64,000 nucleotides of DNA from Udeniomyces pyricola (lineage: Eukaryota; Basidiomycota; Tremellomycetes; Cystofilobasidiales; Mrakiaceae): positions 506,841 through 570,840 of the forward strand of contig BCIK01000002.1 in NCBI GenBank assembly GCA_039545295.1, written 5' to 3'. A program made the position numbers and the translations under genes. Position 1 is the first letter of the stretch. Each line of letters opens with the position of its first letter. Shown here piece by piece: positions 1 through 11,000 of the stretch. The notes under the pieces are model-generated. The model was not told where the DNA came from. It saw only the letters and a program-made list of their open reading frames with translations, and did no database searches.

Positions 1-498
1 CCTCCACCTGCTTATATGATCCGTTTTATTTTATAATCCATCCGAGTCCAAACTTTCCTCTTTTCCAACATTTTTCTTTCTTTTTTGCATCATTCATCTG
101 CCCACATGGTCAATGGCTGGGATTTTTTTTTTTGGGGGGGGGGGGGGGAAAGAAAGGTTCTCAACAAATTAGCTAGGGGGGTTGTAAACCACCTATATAT
201 AGTAGCGCCTTGCTCTTCATTCATGAGGCACTTGTTATTTGCGATCGTCCAGCGGCTGAAAACAGGGGAAGAAGGAAAAGCGAAGCCCAAAATGCTGGGG
301 GGGGCTCATGTCTAATATCGTACACCAAAAAAAAAAAGGACATCGACCAAAACGAAGAAAAGGAAACGAAAGGAAAGACGAAAATGAAAGGAAGGATAGA
401 ACAAAAGAAAAGAAGAAAAGAAAGAGAGAAACCGAGCTAGCTTGTGTCCCCCCCCCCCTTCCTCTCTTCCCCATCCAACGTTCCCGGACGGGCGACTA
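1..498. other. Intergenic, low complexity
   Basis: No gene is supported. The stretch contains a long G run (about 136-149), an A run near 327 and purine-rich sequence up to about 440, followed by a C run. It is the downstream flank of the minus-strand NMD3 gene. The homopolymers are likely sites of sequencing error. Confidence 0.6.
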
Positions 499-3400
499 CT
501 ACTCTTCATCTTCGAGTCCGGTCCTCGTATCAGCCGAATAGGCATAATCCTGAACCTGCAACTTCTCCTCCCACGCATCGAGCAACTCGTCCATTCGAAT
601 GTCCGTCTCGAGGTCCTCCTCATCCGAATCATCGTCCTCTCCTTCCCCAGCGACGGCGGCGACATCCTCCTCGTCTTCCTGAGGCGCATCTTCGTCCATG
701 GCGAACGCCGCCTTCCTGGCTTTCCGCCTCGACTTGCCACCAGAGAGACCCGAACCAGACGTCGACCCACTCGCCGCCACACCACCATCCATCTCCATGT
801 CTCCCCCTTCGTTCGTCGCGACAGCAGCGGCGGTCGCAGCTTTGTAAAGGTTGATACTGCTCCTCAACTCGGGATCCTCCTCCAACTCGCGCAAGAACAT
901 CTCGTAATCCTTCTCGACTTTTTGTTGATCCAATCCACCTCGTCGACCCAATGCGCCTCGACCGAGAACCTTGTCGGCTCCGACCGAAGGTACGTCTTCG
1001 GCTTCGATAGCGATCGACTTGAGCTTCCAGTTTCGAGTTCGGTTCTTCTTGCGTCGGTTCGGGTACGTCTTCTTGACGAGGATGACGTCCGGGATTCGAC
1101 TCGGGTCAAGTTTCTCAAACGCCTCGTTGTTGAAGTTGGCGCGCGAGAGCATGTAACCCAACACGGTATCACCCGGTTGCAACAGCGCGCCGAGGTGAGT
1201 TCGGGTATGGAACGTGCCGTCACCTCCACCTTCGTTGGAAGCTTCGTGGATGGTGTTGGTCGAATTAGCGAACGTGACTTGGGCATCGGCGAGGACGTAC
1301 TTGCCCCGCGTCGGACCAGAGGGTTCGATGTCGAGGATGAGGAATTCAATCAGGTCGGACACGTTGGCGAGCGCAGGGAAGGGCTCACGCCAGTAGACGG
1401 TCGATGGAAGGTCAACAGTGTGGAGCGTCGTCGGGTCAATGAGGTGGATCGAGTTGGAAACGCGCGTGCAGATGGTAAGGGAGCTGGGAAACGGATAAGC
1501 CGAGAACAAAAAAAAAGGGGGGGGGGGACGCGATGAGCAATAGAACGAGGAGACGGCCACGTCGAGGAAAGGAAAAAAAAAAAAAAAACAAGGTCTACAG
1601 GATGAAGCTTCATCATTCGCCCTTGAAACGAAGACAAGAAGGGGGAAGGGGGGGGGAACACATGCTCACTTGATGTTGCTGAGCGAACGCGCCTGCTTCG
1701 ACGGCACACAGACGAGATCATCCTTACAGACCGGGGCAATCTCGACCGAGTACGTGAACTTGTAAGAAGACGTGCCGGAATGGGTGTCGGTCGAGAGAAG
1801 TTGCTCGGAAGCTTTCGTCCTAGATTGGAAGCGCAAACAGCGGGGCAAGCAAGTAGGTAGAAGGAGACATCAGCAAGGGCACCGGTGACAGGGGAGGAAG
1901 GGGGGGGGGGAGCTGAAGGTAAGGATGCTTAAGGGGCAAAGAACGCCTTCAAGACTTACTTGACAGGTGTGACGGCGGCGAGGAACTCGCACATCTTGAT
2001 GGCGTGTGAACGTTGAGTGTAGAAGAAATCGAGACCATCCTTCGCTTCCTTGATAGAAACCTGAGTGAAGGGAGGGACGTATATTGAAAGATCCAAGGAG
2101 TCAGAACAGTCCCGATTGATGACCATCCAACACGTTTGAACAGCAATCCTTCTTGGCTTCTTCAAACCTCTTGCGAGATCGAATGTATAGAGAGCAAGGC
2201 GACACGAAGAAAGCAAAGGAAGCCGCCGTCTGAGGAACTAACCGTATCCTTGTGGGCGTTGTGCCTCAAGATCAACTGCTCCAAGAACAAGAACGTTCGC
2301 TTGTGGTTGACCTTTTGACGGACCTGGACGGAGGCCTTCCACATGTTCTTGGCGGCGAGTCGGGTGCAGTCGGGGCATTGACCGTGGGAGACGATGTATT
2401 CGACTTCAAAGATCTGTTGAAGGATCGTGTTGGTGAAGACCTAAGAAGACGAACCGCGTTGGGTTGGGATGGTTGAATGGAGAGACAAATAGCGCGTATG
2501 CCGAAGGGTTAGTCCAAGGGCAAACATATGATGAGTGGACAGGGTCGAGGGTGGGGTTGAAACGAGAGCAGGTAACGAACCTCTTTTTGGATGGAAAGCT
2601 TAACCCGAATCCTCTTACTGTGCGGCTCGGTCCAGACGAACGACGCATCTATCAGTCGCACACGAACCAGACCCTATAGTGAGATGCCACAGGGAACGGA
2701 AGTGTGTGCAAACAAGAACGAAAGAGGGAGTGGAGAGAGAGAGAGGACATAGAGCATATATCCATGCGAGCGGTGGTGGCGTGAAGAATAACGCACAACA
2801 GTCAGCAACCGTCTTAGGATTCCACCGACCTTTCCGCTTCTTCTCCGCTCGTTCCGACCGGCTCTCAGGCTCGAGTCATCGATGACAACCCTCTCACCTT
2901 GAGCTTCCTTAAACAGATACTGAGCAGCTCTCTCGATTCGAGATCGCATGCAACCCAGGACTGAGGCGGGGACAGGTATCGCGAGCAGTTACGGCAAAAG
3001 TTGATGGACGATTGTTTCGGGATGCCTTCAGTAATGTCGACGCTGGAGTTGCCGGCAAGGACGAATGATTTGAGGGTATGAAAGTGGGATGTTCAGTCTA
3101 GGTACACGAGAAATACGTGGATGAAGAGACATGAGATAGGAAGGCAAAGGGCATAGCGAGGCGGACTGACGTATTACGCAGGCAGGCAATGCATAGGTTG
3201 GCTAGTGTTGCGAACAGAGCAAACGAAAGAGAGGGTGCGTAGACGTTCAAAGAGGAGTGTCAGTGCTCCGTGTGCTACGGATGGTTCTTGATGGGTAGAG
3301 ATGAGAATAACGTACCCGAGTTGGGCTCGATGGGGGTTCCTGCGGAATGAGGAGAAGAGAAGTGAAGGAGAAGAGAGAGAGAGAGAGAAGGGGAAGAGTA

Positions 3401-3577
3401 AGCAAGAAGGAGAGGGCACGAAGGGCAGCAAGGGGGAAATCAAGATGAGGTCAGCTGGTCCGTCTAGGGAGCGAGAAGTTTGCCTGGCTAGGTGAGCGAG
3501 ATGGTTAGATGAGACCGGGACGAACCACAATCGGCACAGAGGACGTAGTGGGGGACGACGGCTGGGGTGTAGTCCAT
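499..3577 (-). CDS. NMD3: 60S ribosomal subunit export adaptor NMD3
   Basis: NMD3 is the adaptor that binds nascent 60S subunits and recruits the export receptor Crm1 for nuclear exit. I assembled nine exons: 3526-3577, 3316-3339, 3171-3201, 2898-3042, 2581-2673, 2243-2440, 1960-2060, 1670-1819 and 499-1483, giving 592 aa. The N-terminus has the family's paired zinc-binding CxxC motifs (CADCGTPIEPN, CIACLR, CRNCSRYL), followed by the signature CDLESRELLSICLRKLK. The middle carries WTEPHSKRI and VKDGLDFFY-like segments (here AKDGLDFFYTQ), and the later part THLGALLQPGDTVLGY and RNWKLKSI. The tail is long and acidic, as expected of the shuttling C-terminus. Exons of 24 and 31 nt encode part of the zinc region. 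Introns 1 and 5 start with GTTCGT. The start ATG is set by MDYTPAVVPHYVLCADCG. At 592 aa it is longer than yeast Nmd3 (about 518), mainly in the acidic tail. Confidence 0.95.
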
Positions 3578-4010
3578 GGTAAGAGGATGTGGCAGAGGTC
3601 TGGGTGGAGGGGTGGATGGGTGGGTCGGGGTATCGAAAGATTCAAAGGTTCGAAATTCGACTGTCCTAAGGGTTCTCATCCCTGTGGACTCGATCGGTCA
3701 ACTCCTGCAGGCAATCAAATTAGATATAATACATCCATCTACAGTACGTCACAGATTTATTCCGCGTGGATATGTATGTATGTATGTATGTATGGTAGGC
3801 CTGCATATATCCATCCATATATTCACATGTATATCTTCTATAAATCAACCCTGAATCTAATGCCCTGCTTCATCCATCATCAGCCACCGCGTGACTTGCG
3901 TACCATTCAACGTCATGAGCCAGCCCTGTACAACATGTATAGTGAGAGGGGATGCATATGGCCATCTTATACGGCGTCTCACATACATGAACTCTGTCCC
4001 TAACCTCCTG

Positions 4011-4049
<39 letters not shown>
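3578..4049. other. Intergenic between NMD3 start and COX16 end
   Basis: About 470 bp with no supported gene. It contains the NMD3 promoter side, a short TATG-type repeat near 3776-3794, and a TG dinucleotide run that abuts the COX16 stop codon. Confidence 0.6.
4014..4044. repeat. (TG)n microsatellite
   Basis: An uninterrupted TG run of about 31 nt, followed directly by TATATAT. It lies in the 3' flank of the minus-strand COX16 gene. Confidence 0.95.
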
Positions 4050-4050
<1 letters not shown>

Positions 4051-5088
4051 TAAACAAGCTTCTTCTCTCTCTCCGCCTTCTTCTCGTCCCATGTCTTTTC
4101 CATTTGTCCCCATTCTGCTACACCGGCCGGTCTCGGCACTCTGACAACGTCCCAATCCTCCGGATCCCGATTGAACTGCCGCTCAAACATCCCTACATCT
4201 CCCTCGCGATAGTTCCCCCGACGGAAGTTTGGGCGTTGGCTCACCGGCTTCATGGGAAGTTCCGCCGGAAGTTCAAACTTCTCGCCGGTATAGGCATCAA
4301 CGTGGAGGGACGATTCGTGTCGCGCTTTGGGCTCGGGTGGTTTTTCGAAGGCTTCGTCCTGGACAGACGAAAGTGACGGTGATATGGAGTCAGACAGTGC
4401 AGGGTAAGAGTACAAAGCATAGGTGCTATCAATGTACGAGAATCATGGCACATCCAGTGGATGTAGCTCAGGAGCCATATTCTCCTGTGAGCACAGCTAC
4501 TCCAGATATGAATGAGAGCCGACGACTGGAGGTAGAGGTAGGAAGGAGAGGGGAGGGGTCATGCAAGCAGCAACATACGAAGTAAGCCTTTCTGATATCG
4601 AACATCGGAGTCGGCTTGCTGTATCTGTCCATCTCTTCCTGTACTAGTGCATCTCGGCTCGTCTGGAAAGAAAAAAAGAATGATTTATGGGATCAGTCAT
4701 AGCTGATTGAAACAACCAGATAGTAGAAGAAGATAAAAGCCAAGAAAGGGGAGGCTAATGGAGGGAGAACAAGCAGGAGATGACCGACCCAAGACACCTT
4801 TCGGTCATTACGTTTGTATCTGGATTCGTATCGCGCATCAGTACAACTGTAGAGATTGCTCTGGCCGACGATCCTTGATCAGATGGAGAACGGCTCGAGA
4901 AAGTTGAGTAGACGGACGAACTTGAGCTCCGAGAATTGCGAGAGGAAGACGCTGCTCGCAAGCATGAGGCCGAGGAAGGGCAGGCCGTAGGCGACGAACG
5001 GGTGACGACGAACAAATGATGCTTTGGGTGGGGCGCGAGGAGGAGGAGGAAAGGGCTGGCGTGATGAAGATGGGCCGGGGGCGGACAT
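4050..5088 (-). CDS. COX16: Cytochrome c oxidase assembly protein COX16
   Basis: Cox16 is a single-pass inner-mitochondrial-membrane protein needed for cytochrome c oxidase assembly. Three exons in phase (4918-5088, 4579-4662, 4050-4358) give 187 aa. The first exon carries the conserved start of the family, RRHPFVAYGLPFLGLMLASS, with the membrane segment, then FLSQFSELKF. Exon 2 gives the amphipathic stretch EEMDRYSKPTPMFDIRKAYF. The C-terminus keeps the family-like element DPEDWDVVRVPRPAGVAEWG. Between these is an extra stretch of roughly 65 residues (for example DAYTGEKFELPAELPM) that I do not know from shorter Cox16 proteins such as the 118-aa yeast one. It may be lineage-specific or partly mis-modelled. 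The first intron uses GTCCGT as 5' splice site. The gene is divergent from the downstream phosphatase. Confidence 0.8.
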
Positions 5089-5568
5089 AACAGAAGGATG
5101 ATGGTGGTCTGAGGGGAAGCACAGAGGAGTACCTTCGGAGCTTCGGAGCTGGCCTTGTTGGAATCGATATCGAACATCGAGTGCCGCCGAGCTCCGTTGT
5201 CACGCGTCACTCAGTGAAATGTAGAATACTAACCATCGAAACCTGTTGCCCATAATCATATATATATGCTTACATAATCACATGCTTCCCATGGTTCCAG
5301 TCCGATTACAAAGAATCCTATATCTCAATGGCAGTTATCGATTGAGATGGTGTAAATGAAAAAGTGCATCTTCTTCCAATTCTGTAATTTCATCTTACGA
5401 TGGTTTAACATCTAGGGACGGCCACGTCACCACGCGTACGGCGTAACGGCTCCCTCCCACCGGATGGCCGGATGTATGACGGACCTCTTCCATCTAACCC
5501 ACCCCGTCAGCCGTACACCCTCACCCTCTTCCCTTTTACCTCCAAACTCTAGCTTGACTCATTCTATC
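5089..5568. promoter_or_regulatory. Divergent promoter region COX16 / PYP1-like
   Basis: A 480-bp spacer between two divergent start codons. It has a TA-rich patch around 5254-5270 and a pyrimidine-rich stretch just upstream of the plus-strand ATG at 5569. No specific factor site was recognised. Confidence 0.4.
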
Positions 5569-7534
5569 ATGTCTGTTCTCCCTTACCCTCCCCTTCACGA
5601 GACCGCTCCCTTGTACGTCCCGCCTTGTTGTTCCTATCTATCGCCGCCCTCATCTCTTGCCGTTCACAATCTTTGTTGCGCGGCTCGTTGACATTCTCTT
5701 CCCATGTCTGCTCCCACTATCTTCTCATCACAGCGTTGTCCTGGTAGGTTGATGTTGACTTTATATCTTCTTCTCACCTGCGTACTATCCTGATACAAAT
5801 TCGATTTCCCTGCCCTTCTTCTAGTCCGATTGGGATGGAACCATGTTCGTGCCACTTGCAAACACCTATGACGCCCTGATCTATGACTCCAAATGTTGAC
5901 AACTCATCCCCCCGCCCCCTTTTTGTATCACCAGCACCAACATGGACTCCAACGACTGTAAGCTTTCATCCGACATCCATATTCTCGATGGTTCTTGCTC
6001 TTGAAGTTGACAATAGCCATCTTTACCTTTCTCTCAGACCTGACTGACAGTAAGCGAAGCGACGCCCCTCCGAGATCAGATCGGGCCGATGGCCCCTTTC
6101 ATCAGTCCTTAATTCCTCGTTGATCCTCCAAGCGAGTTCTGACGCACATATATCGGTGCCTATTCTTTCTCAGATCTCGGATTCGGTAAAGCAGAGAGGT
6201 AAATTTTCGACTGACATTCTTCAAAGAGCAATAGAAGGCTGTCAGTAAACAGCAAAGATCGTCTGCTAGGACCACGCTTACTCCTATCCTGACCCTTTGT
6301 TTTTACAGGAGGCGACTGAACCTCGAAGTCTTGCATGATAAGATGTCATTCCGGTAAGAGAAGAACGAGGATAGACTTGTTGTCTCTCATTTGCGTTCTG
6401 AGAAAAAGCCTCAAAAGAGCCGGTCCTGACCACCAATCTTGCCTTCTCTCTCTTTTTCTTATATAGCGACTCGTTCCGCCTCATGCTCAACTCCGTCAAA
6501 ACTCCCTTTGCGGAATGTGCCGAGCTTCTCAAAGCCAACATCAAGCTCGACCCAGGGTTCAAATCATTCTACCTTTGGTGCAAAGCGCATGGCGTCCCCA
6601 TCATCATCGTTTCGTCTGGGATGGAACCCCTCATCCGAGCGGTGCTCAGCGGACTCTTGGGAGAGGAGGAGGCAAAGACAATGGAAATCATTGCCAACGA
6701 CGTCAAGTTTACTGATGAGGCTCAGAAAGGAGAGACGTGGGAGATTGTCTTTAGGTGGGTCCAGGGGTTTTTGATTGATTGGGTTAGGAAATGTATCGTC
6801 TGTATTGCAGGAGCTGATGCTTGCAATCTCCCCGTCGTTGGTCATTGCCTCATTGGCTATTGGTTTGGGACTCCAGGCACCCAGAGAGGTTCGTCGATTC
6901 TTTTCCTCAACATATTTGCACATCTACAAGCAATCAGGCATTGCGAACCGCGATCCCCGACTGTTCACATGCTGATCTATCGTGTCGGTTCTTTTCCTCT
7001 GCACGCGTTTCTTATTTTCCTGCTTGACAGCCACTTTGGTCACGACAAGAGCAAGGCTATCCTTCCTTATGCTGCTTTGCCCAGTAATCCGACGTTGTTC
7101 TTCATGGGCGATGGAGTCTCAGGTTCGTAATTCACAGCCATCCTCGCACTTGCTTCTGTATCGTCCCGTCTGGACTGTCTGCTGGGTCCCATTGCTCTTT
7201 TTCTCTCTCGTCTTTGCGATAGGAGAGCGAATCGGGTTATGTGCTTGATATCCGGCCCGACCTCACGAAAAACTCTGCTGATGACCCTTGTCTTGCTTTT
7301 CTTTCCATCTCACGTTTCGTTCTTCTTTGAATGTGATCCTCCCTAGATCTATCCGCTGCGGCCCATGCCGACTGTCTCTTCGTCAAAGACAAGCAAGACG
7401 GCGAGAACGATCTCGCGGCGTACTGTACAAAGAACGCGATCCGACATACGATGTTCAAGACGTTTGATGACGTTCTTGGGGATGTGCAGAGCGTGGTGGA
7501 AGGCAAGAAGAGTGTAGACGAGGTGTTGAACTAA
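5569..7534 (+). CDS. PYP1: HAD-family phosphatase, Pyp1/YNL010W-like
   Basis: This is the homologue of yeast Pyp1 (YNL010W), a HAD-superfamily phosphatase described as dephosphorylating polyol phosphates. Eleven exons in phase give 252 aa: 5569-5612, 5734-5743, 5825-5844, 5935-5957, 6038-6049, 6174-6198, 6309-6353, 6467-6754, 6877-6888, 7031-7122 and 7347-7534. Motif I is FVVLSDWDGTIT (nucleophile Asp20, acid/base Asp22). Motif II is PIIIVSSGM, motif III lies in FGHDKSKA, and motif IV is MGDGVSDLSAAAHAD. The conserved segments NDYLTDNLGFGKAERRRLN and MLNSVKTPFAEC appear only when the very small exons are included. These are 10, 20, 23, 12 and 25 nt near the N-terminus and 12 nt in the middle (HPE). 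Three introns begin with GTTCGT. The length fits the yeast protein (241 aa). A conventional gene finder would probably lose the catalytic N-terminus. Confidence 0.93.
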
Positions 7535-8053
7535 GGGGCTGGTCGGGCGGCGGCGGCGGAATGAAAGACGAGCCGTCGAGAGCTGCAGGATTGTTGGATT
7601 GGAATTAGGGTACTAGACTTTAGAGAGCGCGTGTAGGTTTTTGTAGATATGGTTGATGGAATATGAGATGAGAGGATTGATGAATATATATACTATATAT
7701 ACGTCCTTGATCGATCGGACGGAGTGCCGGTTGCGGGCGGAGACGTTCCCGAGGGCAAGCTTGGACAAAGGCATCGAACCGAGGGCCCCGAGAGGAAACT
7801 AATCGAGAACGCCAAAGGAGGCCTCTGCCCAAAAAGTCGGCCGCCCCCCCTGCCCCACCACGCACCAACCAGCTGCTACCTCTGTCCCCTTTCTCCCTTC
7901 CCCTTTCTCATCAGTGCCAAAGCTTGCGTCGCCCTTTCTAGGTCCACCAGCTTCTGTATCCACATCCATCGAGCTCACCTCATTTCTTCCGGAGCTCGCC
8001 CATTCAGTCACTGCTTCCTTCCCTTCCTCCCTCCTTTCTTCTACCACCATCCC
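7535..8053. other. Intergenic, PYP1-like to CLU1
   Basis: About 520 bp between two plus-strand genes. No supported gene. A short TA-rich patch lies near 7684-7700, and the last 200 bp before the CLU1 ATG are pyrimidine-rich, as expected of a promoter and 5' leader. Confidence 0.5.
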
Positions 8054-11000
8054 CATGACCGCCGATCAAGTCCAAGACGACCAGAAGCTCGCTCCTCAGG
8101 ATGTTCCTGCTGATGGTGAGCTCTCTTTCATTCACTCTTACGGTTGTGATTGTTCTCGTTGCTGTTTAGCTCCAGATCCGTCGTGCGTCGGAAGCCGACC
8201 ATTCTACCCATCGGGCAGCGAATTAAGCCGATGGGATCGTCGGCGGCTATGTCACGTGGCGAGAAGGAAGGTTGGCATGGCTTGGTCTATCTGTTCCGTT
8301 TGCGAGTCTACATGACTGGCCAGACAGCCATGGCAGGACAGAGATGGTATCGAAATCTAGGGATAGAGAGAGCGAAAAAGAAAAGAAAGAGCTCCAAAGG
8401 AAAGACGACGATTCGTTTCTTTCCGTTTTCCTTCTTTCGCCACGCCTCGCTCCGAGTTTCTTCTCCTGCATCTCCTCGTAATGTTCCCTTATCCGAACGA
8501 ATGCAATGCTAATCATGTGCTGCCCATTGTCAACGTCTTCATTCTCCTGCCTCTCGTCCGACCTATGTGTTTTACGTCGCCGCCTGGCCACTTTCCTCGT
8601 CCTTCCCTCATCCGACGACTGTGCGACTTTTTCCTGACAACTCCCCCTGTGCTCCCCCCTCGTTCTCGATCGGTCCACAATCGTCATCGGATTGTTTATT
8701 TTCTTTTGTCTCTGTAACAGCTTCTCCCGAGACCCAGACCATGAGCTCGACCGAGGATGATGAGGCTGCTGCTGCCGAGTGTACGTTCATGGCAATATCG
8801 ATTTAGTCATACAAAGGGGAAAGCAAAAGGAGGGGGAGGCGGTTGTTATAGCGTAGCCATTATGTTGCTATACTTGTCCTGCCATCACCGATACTTGGTA
8901 GCCTACAACTAGACAAGAAGCATAGACTCAACACGTAGCTTATCACGTCTTCATGTGCATTGTCACTCCCCCCTCCTTCCCTTTCATCTACGTTTCTCTC
9001 CTCTGTTTCCTCTAAACTCGCAGACGCCTACCCCATCACGATCCAACTTCCTACTCCCACTCACTCTTCCGCCTACCTCCCTCTTCCTTCCACCGATGAC
9101 GAGCCCACGTCGACCAAGAAAGGAACCGCCAAGCCCCCAACCCCGAGCTCGACCCTCGTCATCACCGCCAGCACAATGGAAATCCTCCAAGACCTTCGTG
9201 CTCAGGTTCAAGACTCCCCTGCGGGGTACTGGCTCGGCCCGTTCTCGTTCCGACTCCCTGTCGGCGATGGAAAGTCCAAGGGCGACGTCGTCAACAAGGG
9301 AAGAGAGGGACTCGAAGTCCGACTCGGAGAGAAGCTCAGCGACTTTATCGAGGTCGGCGAGGTCTTTGGCGGAGAGGGGCGTGAGGGACAGGAGAAGGTC
9401 TTGGAAGTCGTTCGAGGTCCGTTGGGAATTTGGTTACTCCGATGCTTTCCAAACGACTTAACGTTTGGGCTCAGTAACGACCGAGGTGACTGACTCGCGT
9501 CTTTTTGCCCGCCTCTTTTCCTAATGGTTCCCTGCCGGTCCCTGGCCTCGTGATTACGCCAATCTACAGAGCCTTTCTCGGAGACTGACGCCCGCCAGCA
9601 AGTCCTCCGGCTGAGGGAGTACCTCAACTCGGGTTCCGACGCTCAGAACGCAACCGACTACGCCGTCGGCCAGGGCGCCTCAATGTTTGAGCAGGTTCGA
9701 GACGGACTCGTTGTCAGCCAGGAGAAGGGTAAGTTTTGCTCGATGTATCTTGGTCATCACTCGCTCTCATACCCAGGCAATCACGTCAAGAGAGTGTGCG
9801 CGTCCGGAAGCTGGTTTAACATGCCTCCACTTCTTGCTTCCCTTTTTTTTCCCTTGGCTCATGTGCCCTGCTTCTTTACCCTAGTCACCGCCAAACCTCA
9901 GCAGACCAATGGCACTGCCTCGACCAAGGGTGGCAAGAACGGCAAGAAGCAGACCCGATCGGCACCTCAGCAGTCGACGACGAGTCGAACGACTTCGAAG
10001 CTTGTGCCGAATGACAAGCCCCTCTTCTCCGACTTTGGCGTGTGGACCCCGACGTCGCTCGCCGAGTTCCACCCTCGACCGTCAGAGACCATCACCCCTC
10101 CGGCCTGTCTCAAGTCGCTCGGTGTCTCGCCCTGGAACCCTCCTCCTGCTCAGTACCGCTCAAAGGGTCACCTCCTTTACCTCACCATCACCACGCTCGA
10201 GGGTGAATCCGTCCAGCTTACCTGTACCGTCCGAGGATGGTTCGTCAACCGATCGACGACCGTCTCATTCGACCCGACGCCTCGACCCAGCCCCAAGGAC
10301 CACGCTTCGCACTCCCTGCTCGATCTCCTTCACGGTCTCTCGCCCGCCTTCACTGACGCTTTCGTCAAGCTCGTCGTCGGAGACGCGTCGAACCCTTCGG
10401 CTGCCGTTGGCCGAGATGCCCTCGCCATCACACCGATCCAGCAAGCTCTTTCTGCCGCACCCTGGATCGTCAACCCTACGCCAGCCATCGCTGCCGACCC
10501 TCTCAGGCAGCAGGCTGCGTTCCTCCACTCCGGCGCTGTCGCCGCTGACGGACTTGAGGGCGCGCGGGATTGGAACGACGAGATCCAGCAGTCGAGGGAG
10601 ATGTCAAGGGAATCCATGCAGGACAAGGTTATCCGAGAGAAGAACCTCGCGCGAACTCAGGCCGAGTTCACCGCGGTCTGTGTCAAGGGTGCCATGGCCA
10701 TCGCTGTGAGTTTCACGTTTGGTTGCGAGTATCGGTCTCGTATTCGATCCTCTTGGAGCCTTGTCTGGATAATGTCCGTTGACTGAAGACTTTGTCAATC
10801 CTGTTTTCTTGCTCCCGGGTGTGTCATTTTTCTAGCGAGGCGATATCCCCCCTCTCAACCCTCACGAGCCCTCTGGTTCTCACATGTGGCTCCACCACAA
10901 CGTCTTCTACACTAAAGGCGTCGATTCTATCGAGTCTTTCTCCCACCTCGGTGCCGACGAGGCCGCCCACGTCGCTTGCGGCAAGGACGCTGCTGGTATC

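Noticed and set aside
442..1536. 364-aa plus-strand ORF opposite NMD3
   Set aside because: It is an antisense shadow of the conserved last NMD3 exon; the sense frame has clear family similarity.
3640..3670. GGTTCGAAATTCGA resembling a tRNA B box
   Set aside because: No matching A box, acceptor stem or anticodon arm nearby.
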